Shown in pieces: positions 1-5,434 of a stretch of DNA of 5,434 nt. Numbering within the stretch: position 1 is the first letter of the stretch; the number at the start of each line of letters is the position of its first letter. This DNA comes from JBGOUJ01 sp041477005 (GTDB lineage: Bacteria > Acidobacteriota > Terriglobia > Bryobacterales > JACQDG01): assembly GCA_041477005.1 (NCBI GenBank), contig JBGOUJ010000541.1, positions 1 through 5,434 on the forward strand, in the 5' to 3' direction. Below the pieces are notes generated by a model. It had not been told where the DNA came from and made no database searches. It was given only the letters and a program-made list of their open reading frames with translations. Made by a program: the position numbers and the translations under genes.

Positions 1-3
1 CAG

Positions 4-42
4 GCTAGCTGAAAGCTAACGGCTTGGGGCAGAAGGCTTAGC
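4..42. repeat. Degenerate heptad tandem repeat, array A
   Basis: A run of units of period 7 beginning with GC: GCTGAAA at 8-14, GCTAACG at 15-21, GCTTGGG at 22-28, GCAGAAG at 29-35 and GCTTAGC at 36-42, preceded by a partial unit at 4-7. The shared part is GCT at the start of each unit, with one unit reading GCA; the remaining positions vary. It resembles a better-preserved array at 107-141. The stretch 8-25 matches 121-138 at 14 of 18 positions, so the two arrays probably share an origin. No open reading frame of interest covers it. Confidence 0.6.
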
Positions 43-49
43 CTTCAGC
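29..49. other. Small inverted repeat (hairpin)
   Basis: Arms GAAGGC (32-37) and GCCTTC (41-46) are perfect complements around a 3-base centre TTA. Two more pairs (29-30 with 48-49) follow beyond a single A/A mismatch. It overlaps the end of heptad array A. It is not followed by a T tract, so it is a poor intrinsic terminator for any gene upstream of the window. It may simply be a by-product of repeat drift. A second short perfect palindrome, TCCCGCGGGA, lies at 79-88. Confidence 0.4.
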
Positions 50-106
50 GGTCGTCCTCGGACGGGCAGCGTCGATGCTCCCGCGGGATCGCTGACAAGC
101 GGGGTT

Positions 107-141
107 GCTGATGGCTGACAGCTAATAGCTGACGGCTGCTT
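107..141. repeat. Heptad tandem repeat, array B, abutting a start codon
   Basis: Five consecutive 7-bp units: GCTGATG (107-113), GCTGACA (114-120), GCTAATA (121-127), GCTGACG (128-134) and GCTGCTT (135-141). The consensus is GCTGAYR. An isolated copy of GCTGACA also occurs at 91-97. The array ends two bases before the ATG at 144, so it fills the place where a Shine-Dalgarno site would normally be, and no GGAGG-like sequence is visible there. The period is clear by eye. Any effect on expression is inference. Confidence 0.75.
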
Positions 142-143
142 CT

Positions 144-1319
144 ATGCGCATACGCAAGCCACGACTGTTCACCGCTGGGCCGACGCCGCTGTACCCTCCC
201 GCCGCCCTCGCCATGGCCGGCGCCGACATCCACCACCGCACCGAGGACTTCCGCCGCATCTACAAATCCGTCCTCGCCGAGCTGAAGTACTTCATGGGCA
301 CGGCCAACGACGTGGTGTTATTCTCGGCCTCCGGCACCGGCGCCATGGAGAGCGCCGTCTCGAACCTCTTCTCCCGAGGCGAGCGTGTCGCGTGCGTGGT
401 GGCCGGCAAGTTCGGCGAGCGCTGGACCGAGCTCGCCCTCGCCTTCGGCCTCGACGCCCTGATCCTGGAAGCCCCTTACGGCGAAACCGTCCCCGCCGCC
501 CGCGTCGCCCAAGCCCTCCGCGACGACCCCTCGATCCGCGGCGTCTTCGTCCAGGCCACCGAAAGCTCGACCGGCGCCGCCCACGATATCGAGGGCATCG
601 CCGCCGCCGTCCGCTCCACCGGCGCCATCCTGATCGTTGACGGCATCACCGGCCTGGGAACCAGCACCCTCGACATCGATGGATGGGGCCTCGACGTCGT
701 CATCGGCGGCTCGCAAAAGGCTCTCATGATCCCACCCGGCCTGGCCTTCCTATCGGTCAGCCCCAAAGCCTGGGAGAGAGCCGAATCCGCCGATCTCCCG
801 CACTATTACTTCAACCTCGTCAAGGAAAGGAAGAGCGGCGAAAAAGGCGAATCTTCCTGGACACCCGCCACGTCGCTGGTGATTGCCCTGGCCGAAACCC
901 TGCGTTACATCCGTGAGATCGGCCGCGAAAACCTGATCGAGAACGCGCAGCTTCTGGCCCGCGCCACCCGCGCTGCCGCGACCGACCTGGGCCTCAAGCT
1001 TTTCGCCCCCCGTTCCCCCGCCGGCGCCCTGACCGCCGTCTCCGCCCCGCCCGGCGTCGACTCCGGCGTCATCGTCAAGCAATTCCGCGAGCGCTTCGGC
1101 GGCGTCGTCACCAACGGCCAGGGCTCGATGAAGGGCCGTATCTTCCGCATCGGTCATCTGGGTTATTACGACTTCCACGACCTTTTCGCCTTGATCGCCG
1201 AGCTGGAAATTATCCTCCAGGATTTAGGCCTCCCCGTGCAGTTCGGCGCCGGCGTCCGAGCCGTCCAGCAGGTCTATTTAGAGGCGCGTCACAATCAGCC
1301 CGCGCTAACCGCCAGGTAA
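144..1319 (+). CDS. Class-V PLP aminotransferase (serine/alanine-glyoxylate aminotransferase type; candidate phosphoserine or broad-specificity transaminase)
   Basis: A 391-residue cytosolic fold-type I PLP enzyme of the alanine-glyoxylate/serine-pyruvate aminotransferase family, of normal length for the family. Visible landmarks: N-terminal LFTAGPTPL (8-16), HHRTEDF (30-36), the phosphate-binding SASGTGAMES (61-70), VDGITGLG (165-172) with Asp166 placed to contact the pyridine nitrogen, the Schiff-base lysine Lys192 in GGSQKALMIPPG, and Arg335 in FRIGHLG, the usual substrate-carboxylate arginine. The start is fixed by the family's typical N-terminus, which begins directly at this ATG. No Shine-Dalgarno site is visible; a heptad repeat occupies that space. 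serA lies 90 bp downstream on the same strand. Classical SerC signatures are absent, so a direct serC call is not justified. However, related class-V enzymes are known or proposed to transaminate phosphohydroxypyruvate or to act with broad specificity, and the serA neighbour favours that role. Family assignment is secure; the substrate is inferred. Confidence 0.95.
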   Translation: MRIRKPRLFTAGPTPLYPPAALAMAGADIHHRTEDFRRIYKSVLAELKYFMGTANDVVLFSASGTGAMESAVSNLFSRGERVACVVAGKFGERWTELALAFGLDALILEAPYGETVPAARVAQALRDDPSIRGVFVQATESSTGAAHDIEGIAAAVRSTGAILIVDGITGLGTSTLDIDGWGLDVVIGGSQKALMIPPGLAFLSVSPKAWERAESADLPHYYFNLVKERKSGEKGESSWTPATSLVIALAETLRYIREIGRENLIENAQLLARATRAAATDLGLKLFAPRSPAGALTAVSAPPGVDSGVIVKQFRERFGGVVTNGQGSMKGRIFRIGHLGYYDFHDLFALIAELEIILQDLGLPVQFGAGVRAVQQVYLEARHNQPALTAR

Positions 1320-1353
1320 CCGAATGAAATCTAAAAATGTTCCCTTCCTTAAT

Positions 1354-1388
1354 TTTTGCCTTTTGCCTTTTGCAATTTGCCTTTTGCC
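1354..1388. repeat. TTTTGCC heptad tandem repeat in the serA leader
   Basis: Five contiguous 7-bp units: TTTTGCC (1354-1360), TTTTGCC (1361-1367), TTTTGCA (1368-1374), ATTTGCC (1375-1381) and TTTTGCC (1382-1388). Only two bases depart from the consensus. It lies between the aminotransferase stop and the serA start and is followed by a T/C-rich stretch reaching almost to the ATG. The same frame as serA stays open through the array back to a TTG at 1356, giving a spurious Phe/Leu-rich extension. From memory, heptads of this kind are scattered in intergenic DNA of several phyla, including Acidobacteriota; this was not checked. Confidence 0.85.
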
Positions 1389-1409
1389 TTGTTTTTGGTT
1401 TTCCTCGAG

Positions 1410-3002
1410 ATGACAATCCTAATCGCAGAGCCCTTGGCCGCAAACGCCGTCGCTCTTCTTAGCGGAGAGCCGGGCTGGACCGTAATCGAGTCCAATCCGA
1501 AGGAGTATCGCGCGCACTTGGCCGAGGCCGACGCTCTGATCGTTCGAAGCGCCATAAGGGTCACGGCCGAGGTGCTCGAAAAGGCGCCCAAACTCCGCGT
1601 GGTCGGCCGCGCCGGCGTCGGCGTCGATAACGTCGATCTCCCCGTCGCCACGGAGCGCGGCGTGCTGGTCATGAATACACCCGGCGGCAATGCGGTCTCG
1701 GTCGCCGAGCACACCTTGGCCTTGATGCTCGCCATGGCCCGTTCCATCCCCCAAGCCAGCGCCTCCACCCGTGCCGGCCGCTGGGAGAAGCGCAAGTTCC
1801 TCGGCACCGAGCTGCGCGGCAAGACCCTCGGCATCGTCGGTCTCGGCAGTATCGGCGTGGCGGTGGTGCGCCTCGCCCGCCCCTTCGGCATGAAGATCGT
1901 CGCCCACGACCCCTACGTTGCCGCCCAGCTCGCCTCCGACGAAGGCGTCGAGCTGGTCCCGCTCGACGATCTCTACGGCCGCAGCGACTACATCACCCTC
2001 CACGTCTCGCTCACCGCCCAGACCCAGGGCATGTTCAGCCACGCCGCCTTCGCCAAGATGAAGGAGGGCGTCCGCATCGTCAATTGCGCCCGCGGCGAGC
2101 TGGTCGACGTCGCCGCCCTCGATGCAGCACTGGCCTCCGGCCGCGTCGCCGGCGCTGCCCTGGACGTCTTCGCCCCCGAGCCTCCCCCGCCCGACCTGCC
2201 CCTGCTCTCGCGTGAAAATCTGGTCGCCACCCCCCACATCGCCGGGTCCACCGAAGAGGCCCAGGAGGAAGTCAGCCTGCGCATCGCCGAGCAGATCCGC
2301 GAGTTTCTGAAGAACTCGGTGGTGATCAACGCCGTCAACATGCCCGCCGTCACCGCCGACGAGTACCGCCACCTCCGCCCCTACATCCAGCTCGCCACGC
2401 GCCTGGGCGCTTTCGTCGCCCAGATCTCCACCGGCAATCCCCAAGGCGTACGCCTGACTTACTCCGGCAAGCTAGCCGAAGGCAACACCAACGTAATCCG
2501 CAACGCCGCCCTGGCCGGCATGCTCAACCGTTTCCTCTCCCAGCGGGCCAATCTGGTCAATGCCGCCCAAATCGCCGCCGCCCGAGGCTGGCGCATCGAC
2601 GAAATCCGCGGCGCCCGCCTGCAGTATACCGACTCTATATCAGTAGTGCTCTCAACCGACCGCGGCGAGTCCTGCGTGGTCGGCACCGTGCTGCTGAACG
2701 ACTCGCCGCGCCTGTTAAGTGTGGACGGAATCCAGGTCGAGGCCCCGCTCGAAGGTCACCTGGTCTTCATGAAGAACCGCGACGTCCCCGGCGTCATCGG
2801 CCGCGTGGGCACCGTGCTGGGCGAAAACAAAATCAACATCGCCAACTTTTCCCTGGGCCGGAAGGAAAACCACGCCATTCCCACCGAGGCCGCCGAAGCA
2901 GTAGCGGTAGTCCATATCGACGAGCCCATTCCCGAGCCGGTGCTGGAACAGTTACGGCGGTCGCCCGCTGTCAAGTTTGCCTGCGCCGTGGAACTGGAAT
3001 GA
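1410..3002 (+). CDS. serA: D-3-phosphoglycerate dehydrogenase, type I (ASB plus ACT domains)
   Basis: Catalyses NAD-dependent oxidation of 3-phosphoglycerate to 3-phosphohydroxypyruvate, the committed step of the phosphorylated serine pathway, in the cytosol. The 530 residues match the long type I form. Substrate-binding lobe at about 1-98 and 284-310, with GRAGVGVDNVD at 67-77. Nucleotide-binding domain at about 99-283, with GLGSIG (144-149) and Asp167 for NAD ribose. Catalytic residues are Arg228 (NCARGE), Glu257 (APEPP) and His276 (TPHIAGST). An intervening ASB-type domain spans about 311-445. A C-terminal ACT domain (about 450-530) carries RDVPGVIGRVGTVLGENKINIANFSLGR in register, implying feedback control by serine as in known family members. 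The start is placed at ATG 1410 because MTILIAEPLA is the usual N-terminus; an in-frame TTG at 1356 would add 18 residues encoded by repeat DNA. The leader lacks a clear Shine-Dalgarno site. The gene probably follows the aminotransferase in one unit and converges with the hydrolase gene, 5 bp away. Confidence 0.97.
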   Translation: MTILIAEPLAANAVALLSGEPGWTVIESNPKEYRAHLAEADALIVRSAIRVTAEVLEKAPKLRVVGRAGVGVDNVDLPVATERGVLVMNTPGGNAVSVAEHTLALMLAMARSIPQASASTRAGRWEKRKFLGTELRGKTLGIVGLGSIGVAVVRLARPFGMKIVAHDPYVAAQLASDEGVELVPLDDLYGRSDYITLHVSLTAQTQGMFSHAAFAKMKEGVRIVNCARGELVDVAALDAALASGRVAGAALDVFAPEPPPPDLPLLSRENLVATPHIAGSTEEAQEEVSLRIAEQIREFLKNSVVINAVNMPAVTADEYRHLRPYIQLATRLGAFVAQISTGNPQGVRLTYSGKLAEGNTNVIRNAALAGMLNRFLSQRANLVNAAQIAAARGWRIDEIRGARLQYTDSISVVLSTDRGESCVVGTVLLNDSPRLLSVDGIQVEAPLEGHLVFMKNRDVPGVIGRVGTVLGENKINIANFSLGRKENHAIPTEAAEAVAVVHIDEPIPEPVLEQLRRSPAVKFACAVELE

Positions 3003-3007
3003 GTCCG

Positions 3008-5113
3008 CTACAACAAGCCGCCTAAGAACCGGCTGATGGCTCCCTCGGGCTGCTCTTCGGATACGATGCGAATTCGAGCTGGCAATAACTTTCTCGCCTC
3101 CGCTTCCGACATCCGGTTCCAATCGCCGTCGATCGGATTCACGACCAGACCTTTACCCGGCGCAGACCCCAATAATTTCGGCAAATCGAGGCGCCGGAGG
3201 GCGTTGAACACGAAGTACTGAAATGGTATCTCGCGATCGAACCGGCCGCTGCGATATTCCTCCGCGCCGTAGAGCTTGAAAGAAAGCGGCATCGACCGCG
3301 GGCGATCGAGGAACTGCCGGAAGCTGAGAAAACCGTCTTGTAGCAGAAACCCTTTCAAATCACGCCGCGAGCCGATCGCGTAAGCCGCGGCCAAAGCCGC
3401 ATTGTCGCCACGCGCGTACAGGGCAAAAGCCTTGCCCTGGAACGGCGCCGCTCCCTTCAAGTAGTCCATCGCCCGGCCCAGATCGAGAGCCTGGCGCCCC
3501 ACGAAATTCTCGTTGAGCAGCAAGCTGACGGCTGATATCCAAGCCATGGACGTCGTAGCCAGTTCCCCGATGCCGCGCGGATCTACCCCGCACACCGCCC
3601 AATTCCGTTCCAACATTTCGCCGAGATTCAGATCGGATGCGAGTCCCTCCTTCCCGCGATCGTCCACGGCGACCAGAACGCCCTTCACGCTCCCTTCTGG
3701 TTTCAGTAAGAACGCCGGAACACGGATACCCTCCTCGGAAGGTATCAGCAGCCGCTGCAACTGGACATCCCGGATCATTGGCCGCGCTGGTTCCGCGTCC
3801 GCCGGTAGGCCGAGGATGGATTTCAGATCGGAATTCGCCGGAGGCGCCGGCAGGCGGGCTGCCAGGCGCTCGACCGCCTCCATCAGGCCCGGTCCGGCCG
3901 GTTGATTTTGCCGGGGCGGGAGGCAGCGCAGCTCGGACGAATCATAAGGCAGCGTTTCCGTCGGAGGCTCGGCATAAGGACGGCCGTCTCCCCGGTTCAT
4001 CAGCCAGCGAAGAAACCAGCCGTAAGCGGCCTCGCGCTTCTTCTGCTGATATCCGTGTCCGGCTGAGGGATCTTCAAACAGCGAGATTTTTTCGGTTGCC
4101 TCGTACGACTGATAGAGTTCCCGCCCATATTCATAGACCGCCCGCACGCCGGTGATGGAGAATTCCCGGTCTTCAGTGGCCGTGATGATCCGGATAGGCT
4201 TGGGCGCGGCCATCGCCAGCAGCTCGTGATTGTTGGCGTAACGAACCAGCCCAGGCACGTAGTGGCAGTGCTCGTTAGGGTCCCAATTGTATCCCCGGGT
4301 GGTGTGGATCTGTTCGAAGAACTCGCTGGTGCCCACGACAGGCGCCGCCGCGGCGATGCGATCGTCGAGGGCCGCTGTGATCCAGGTGTTATAGCCACCG
4401 CCGGAAGCACCGGTGATGCCGATCCGCCGGGGGTCGACCTCCTTGCGGGAGAGCAGATACTGGAGGGCGCATTGTGTCTCGTATGCCGCAAGGCCTTGCT
4501 GGGAGATTCCCACCAGCAGCGCCTCCACGCGGCGATGATCGCGCGTGGAAATACCGCGCTCTCCCTGCCCGAACGGGTCCCACGCGAGCACCACGAACCC
4601 CAGACGCGCCATGTTGATGCAAAATGCTTGAAAATCGGGACGGGTCTTGCTGTCGGCCCACCAGTGTCCGGGATAAAACAAAACGGCCGGCGCCGGCGGG
4701 CGGAGGGGGTCCGGAAGATAGAGATGCGCTGGCACGAGCGCCCCCGGCACACTCTCATAAACGATTTTTTCCAGGCGAAAACCGTTGCCAGAGAGCCTGC
4801 CGGCGACCCGGGCGTGCAGCGCCGGAGGCCACGGCAGCAGGCCTAATCCGAGAGACTGCTGCAGTTGATGGCGAAGGGGCGCACGAGCCTTTTCCGCTTC
4901 CCGCTGGGTACGCGCCCGCGGGATCTTCGCCAGCGCTTCTTCCGCGCGGCGCTCCAGGTTGTCCAGCACGGCCTTTTCCTGTTCCTTTACGTCGGCAGGC
5001 CGTAGAGAGCGGATCCGGCGTTCCCAATCCTGTGCCGGCGCCGGCCCCGTCCCGGCGAGCAGAGCAAGCATCAGGAAAACCCGCCCGGCGATGGACTTTT
5101 CCGAAATCTTCAT
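3008..5113 (-). CDS. Exported tandem alpha/beta-hydrolase (acetyl-xylan-esterase/prolyl-oligopeptidase-like) with degenerate second domain
   Basis: A 701-residue protein from ATG 5113; an in-frame TTG at 5119 would add two residues. A Sec-type signal peptide is visible: Lys2 and Lys6, hydrophobic core FLMLALLAG, and likely cleavage after Ala27 (PAPA|QD). A charged helical stretch follows (about 35-85). Domain 1 (about 95-375) has YPGHWW (147-152), DPFGQGE (179-185), the nucleophile elbow GASGG with Ser237, a likely acid Asp315 (TATEDREF) and His353 (SAGHGY): a complete Ser-Asp-His triad. Domain 2 (about 453-701) repeats the pattern with VPAFLLKPEG, VLVAVDDRG and DPRGIGE (511-517), but the elbow reads YARGDNA with Gly569 in place of Ser, and no histidine occurs after His353. 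Domain 1 is probably a secreted or periplasmic esterase or peptidase acting on esters, perhaps acetylated polysaccharide; the substrate cannot be read from sequence. It converges with serA and diverges from a Tat-exported gene. Confidence 0.9.
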   Translation of the reverse strand: MKISEKSIAGRVFLMLALLAGTGPAPAQDWERRIRSLRPADVKEQEKAVLDNLERRAEEALAKIPRARTQREAEKARAPLRHQLQQSLGLGLLPWPPALHARVAGRLSGNGFRLEKIVYESVPGALVPAHLYLPDPLRPPAPAVLFYPGHWWADSKTRPDFQAFCINMARLGFVVLAWDPFGQGERGISTRDHRRVEALLVGISQQGLAAYETQCALQYLLSRKEVDPRRIGITGASGGGYNTWITAALDDRIAAAAPVVGTSEFFEQIHTTRGYNWDPNEHCHYVPGLVRYANNHELLAMAAPKPIRIITATEDREFSITGVRAVYEYGRELYQSYEATEKISLFEDPSAGHGYQQKKREAAYGWFLRWLMNRGDGRPYAEPPTETLPYDSSELRCLPPRQNQPAGPGLMEAVERLAARLPAPPANSDLKSILGLPADAEPARPMIRDVQLQRLLIPSEEGIRVPAFLLKPEGSVKGVLVAVDDRGKEGLASDLNLGEMLERNWAVCGVDPRGIGELATTSMAWISAVSLLLNENFVGRQALDLGRAMDYLKGAAPFQGKAFALYARGDNAALAAAYAIGSRRDLKGFLLQDGFLSFRQFLDRPRSMPLSFKLYGAEEYRSGRFDREIPFQYFVFNALRRLDLPKLLGSAPGKGLVVNPIDGDWNRMSEAEARKLLPARIRIVSEEQPEGAISRFLGGLL

Positions 5114-5123
5114 ATACAAGAGA

Positions 5124-5147
5124 TCTCTGCGACTCTGCGCCTCTGCG
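5124..5147. repeat. Octamer tandem repeat (CGCAGAGN) x3 in the hydrolase leader
   Basis: Three exact-period 8-bp units, read on the hydrolase coding strand as CGCAGAGG, CGCAGAGT and CGCAGAGA, followed by ten bases and then the ATG at 5113. Seven of eight positions are identical in all units. On the + strand it reads NCTCTGCG repeated three times and is followed by GTGAA. From memory, CGCAGAG-type repeats recur in intergenic DNA of many unrelated bacteria; this was not checked. The AGA-rich units are at most a weak match to a ribosome binding site. Confidence 0.8.
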
Positions 5148-5204
5148 GTGAATTCGGGTCCACAATCACCGGCTGAGACCCAATCAACTGCGGAGATGCA
5201 GAGG
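5132..5204. repeat. Imperfect inverted repeat built on the octamer repeat
   Basis: The left arm at 5133-5152 pairs with the reverse complement of 5184-5203 at 14 of 20 positions, including an uninterrupted CTCTGC/GCAGAG match at the outer end. About 31 bases separate the arms. The right arm contains two degenerate units of the same octamer in opposite orientation (CTGCGGAG at 5188-5195 and ATGCAGAG at 5196-5203). This looks like a decayed palindromic intergenic element or two repeat copies in inverted orientation. It lies across the probable upstream region of the hydrolase gene. Confidence 0.5.
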
Positions 5205-5316
5205 GGTTCCCAAATCCTCGATTATCTTAATACTACTTGTATCCTGCGTGCGCCGGCGACCAACGATCTCGGTCTCTCAGGGTGCGAAGTCGATGGCTTA
5301 GCACGTCCCATTACCC

Positions 5317-5345
5317 TTCCACCGCTCCCGACAACGCAGTATACT
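5317..5345 (+). promoter_or_regulatory. Possible promoter of the Tat-signal gene
   Basis: TATACT at 5340-5345 matches five of six bases of the sigma-70 -10 consensus and lies 29 bases before the ATG at 5375, leaving a short leader that still contains the ribosome binding site. At a 17-bp spacing the -35 hexamer would be TTCCAC (5317-5322), which is a poor match to TTGACA. The call therefore rests almost entirely on the -10 box and its position, and chance occurrence is possible. Confidence 0.35.
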
Positions 5346-5357
5346 CTAGGTGGCCGC

Positions 5358-5364
5358 GAAGGGG
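5358..5364 (+). promoter_or_regulatory. Ribosome binding site of the Tat-signal gene
   Basis: GAAGGGG lies 10 bases before the ATG at 5375 and is the clearest Shine-Dalgarno-like sequence before any start in this window. It supports 5375 as a real translation start although only 20 codons are visible. Confidence 0.55.
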
Positions 5365-5374
5365 CGGCTGCACA

Positions 5375-5434
5375 ATGAAGCCATCGACGCTATCTCGGAG
5401 AACATTTTGCGGCGCCCTGGGTGTTGGGACTGCC
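5375..5434 (+). CDS. 5' end of a Tat-exported protein (partial, runs off the window)
   Basis: Only the first 20 codons are present, starting at ATG 5375 and open to the last base. The translation contains SRRTFCGALG (residues 7-16), a twin-arginine motif with Arg8 and Arg9 and Phe at the +2 position, followed by the start of a weakly hydrophobic Gly/Ala/Val segment. This is the standard layout of a Tat signal peptide, so the mature protein should be exported folded, often with a cofactor. A GAAGGGG ribosome binding site and a TATACT element upstream support the start. Many proteins of Acidobacteriota and Planctomycetes begin this way, including Gfo/Idh/MocA oxidoreductases, sulfatases and DUF1501 proteins, so the mature function cannot be told from this fragment. 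It is transcribed divergently from the exported hydrolase. Confidence 0.8.
   Translation, partial: MKPSTLSRRTFCGALGVGTA

Larger units (their letters stand above)
5114..5374. other. Divergent intergenic region
   Basis: This 261-bp stretch separates the hydrolase gene (-) from the Tat-signal gene (+). It holds an octameric tandem repeat next to the hydrolase start, a degenerate inverted partner at 5184-5203, an AT-richer patch around 5218-5243 and a TATACT element near the + strand gene. I see no convincing gene in it. A + strand reading frame running through the region from inside the hydrolase gene looks like an antisense shadow. Promoters for both flanking genes should lie here. On the - strand, a GATAAT hexamer (5221-5226) is a possible -10 element but has no good -35 partner. 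Confidence 0.6.

Noticed and set aside
4..141. CRISPR array
   Set aside because: The units are 7 bp, directly adjacent and without spacers, so this is a simple tandem repeat. No cas genes are present.
1356..1409. Upstream TTG start for serA adding 18 residues
   Set aside because: The added residues are translated repeat DNA, and SerA proteins normally begin at the MTILIAEP-like segment encoded from ATG 1410.
1320..1409. Riboswitch or attenuator in front of serA
   Set aside because: Only 90 bp are available, mostly heptad repeat and pyrimidine-rich tract, with no stem-rich conserved core.
1419..2444. Long open frame antisense to serA
   Set aside because: Its composition is the Gly/Ala/Asp-rich pattern expected opposite GC-rich coding DNA. 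The + strand carries unmistakable SerA motifs throughout.
3016..3034. AGCCG/CGGCT stem near the convergent stops as a terminator
   Set aside because: The stem is only 5 bp with a 9-base loop, lies inside the hydrolase coding region, and has no T tract on either strand.
3524..3537. Two heptads GCTGACG and GCTGATA inside the hydrolase gene, matching array B
   Set aside because: They encode ordinary in-frame residues (ISAVS) of the domain, and only two units are present. Chance is more likely than a repeat insertion.
5114..5119. TTG start for the exported hydrolase at 5119
   Set aside because: ATG at 5113 is only two codons downstream, gives a normal signal peptide beginning Met-Lys, and ATG is preferred. 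No ribosome binding site decides clearly between them, so the two-residue difference remains uncertain.
4226..5378. + strand open frames opposite the hydrolase gene and into the intergenic region
   Set aside because: They are Arg/Pro/Ala-rich with no recognisable motifs, and the - strand frame is a continuous hydrolase with a signal peptide and catalytic triad.

Overview
The window is GC-rich DNA with dense, long coding regions. It looks like a soil-type Gram-negative chromosome. My best guess is Acidobacteriota, something like Bryobacterales/Solibacter. That is an inference from the gene types (a secreted tandem esterase-like hydrolase next to a twin-arginine-exported protein) and from the short tandem repeats in the intergenic DNA. 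No marker gene in the window fixes the taxonomy.

Layout: positions 1-143 hold no gene but carry two 7-bp-period repeat arrays and a small hairpin. A class-V aminotransferase follows at 144-1319 (+). A 90-bp gap, mostly a TTTTGCC heptad array and a pyrimidine-rich tract, leads into a full-length type I D-3-phosphoglycerate dehydrogenase, serA, at 1410-3002 (+). Only 5 bp after the serA stop, a large exported alpha/beta-hydrolase gene ends on the opposite strand (3008-5113, -). The divergent intergenic region 5114-5374 holds an 8-bp-period repeat, a degenerate inverted partner of it and a possible promoter. At 5375 a new + strand gene begins and runs off the window; its first 20 residues are a Tat signal peptide.

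How the genes work together: serA makes 3-phosphohydroxypyruvate, the keto acid that a transaminase turns into phosphoserine. The adjacent class-V aminotransferase is not of the classical SerC type, but it is a good candidate for that second step, so the + strand pair may be a serine-biosynthesis unit. The exported hydrolase and the Tat substrate look like a separate, divergently transcribed pair with envelope or extracellular roles, perhaps in polymer or ester degradation. That link rests only on position.

The most unusual observations are two. First, three different short tandem repeats (periods 7, 7 and 8) sit directly in front of three successive start codons. Second, the hydrolase has a second hydrolase-like domain whose nucleophile position is glycine and which contains no histidine at all, so it appears to be a built-in pseudoenzyme domain. 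I found no CRISPR array, tRNA, rRNA, insertion sequence or obviously new multi-gene system.
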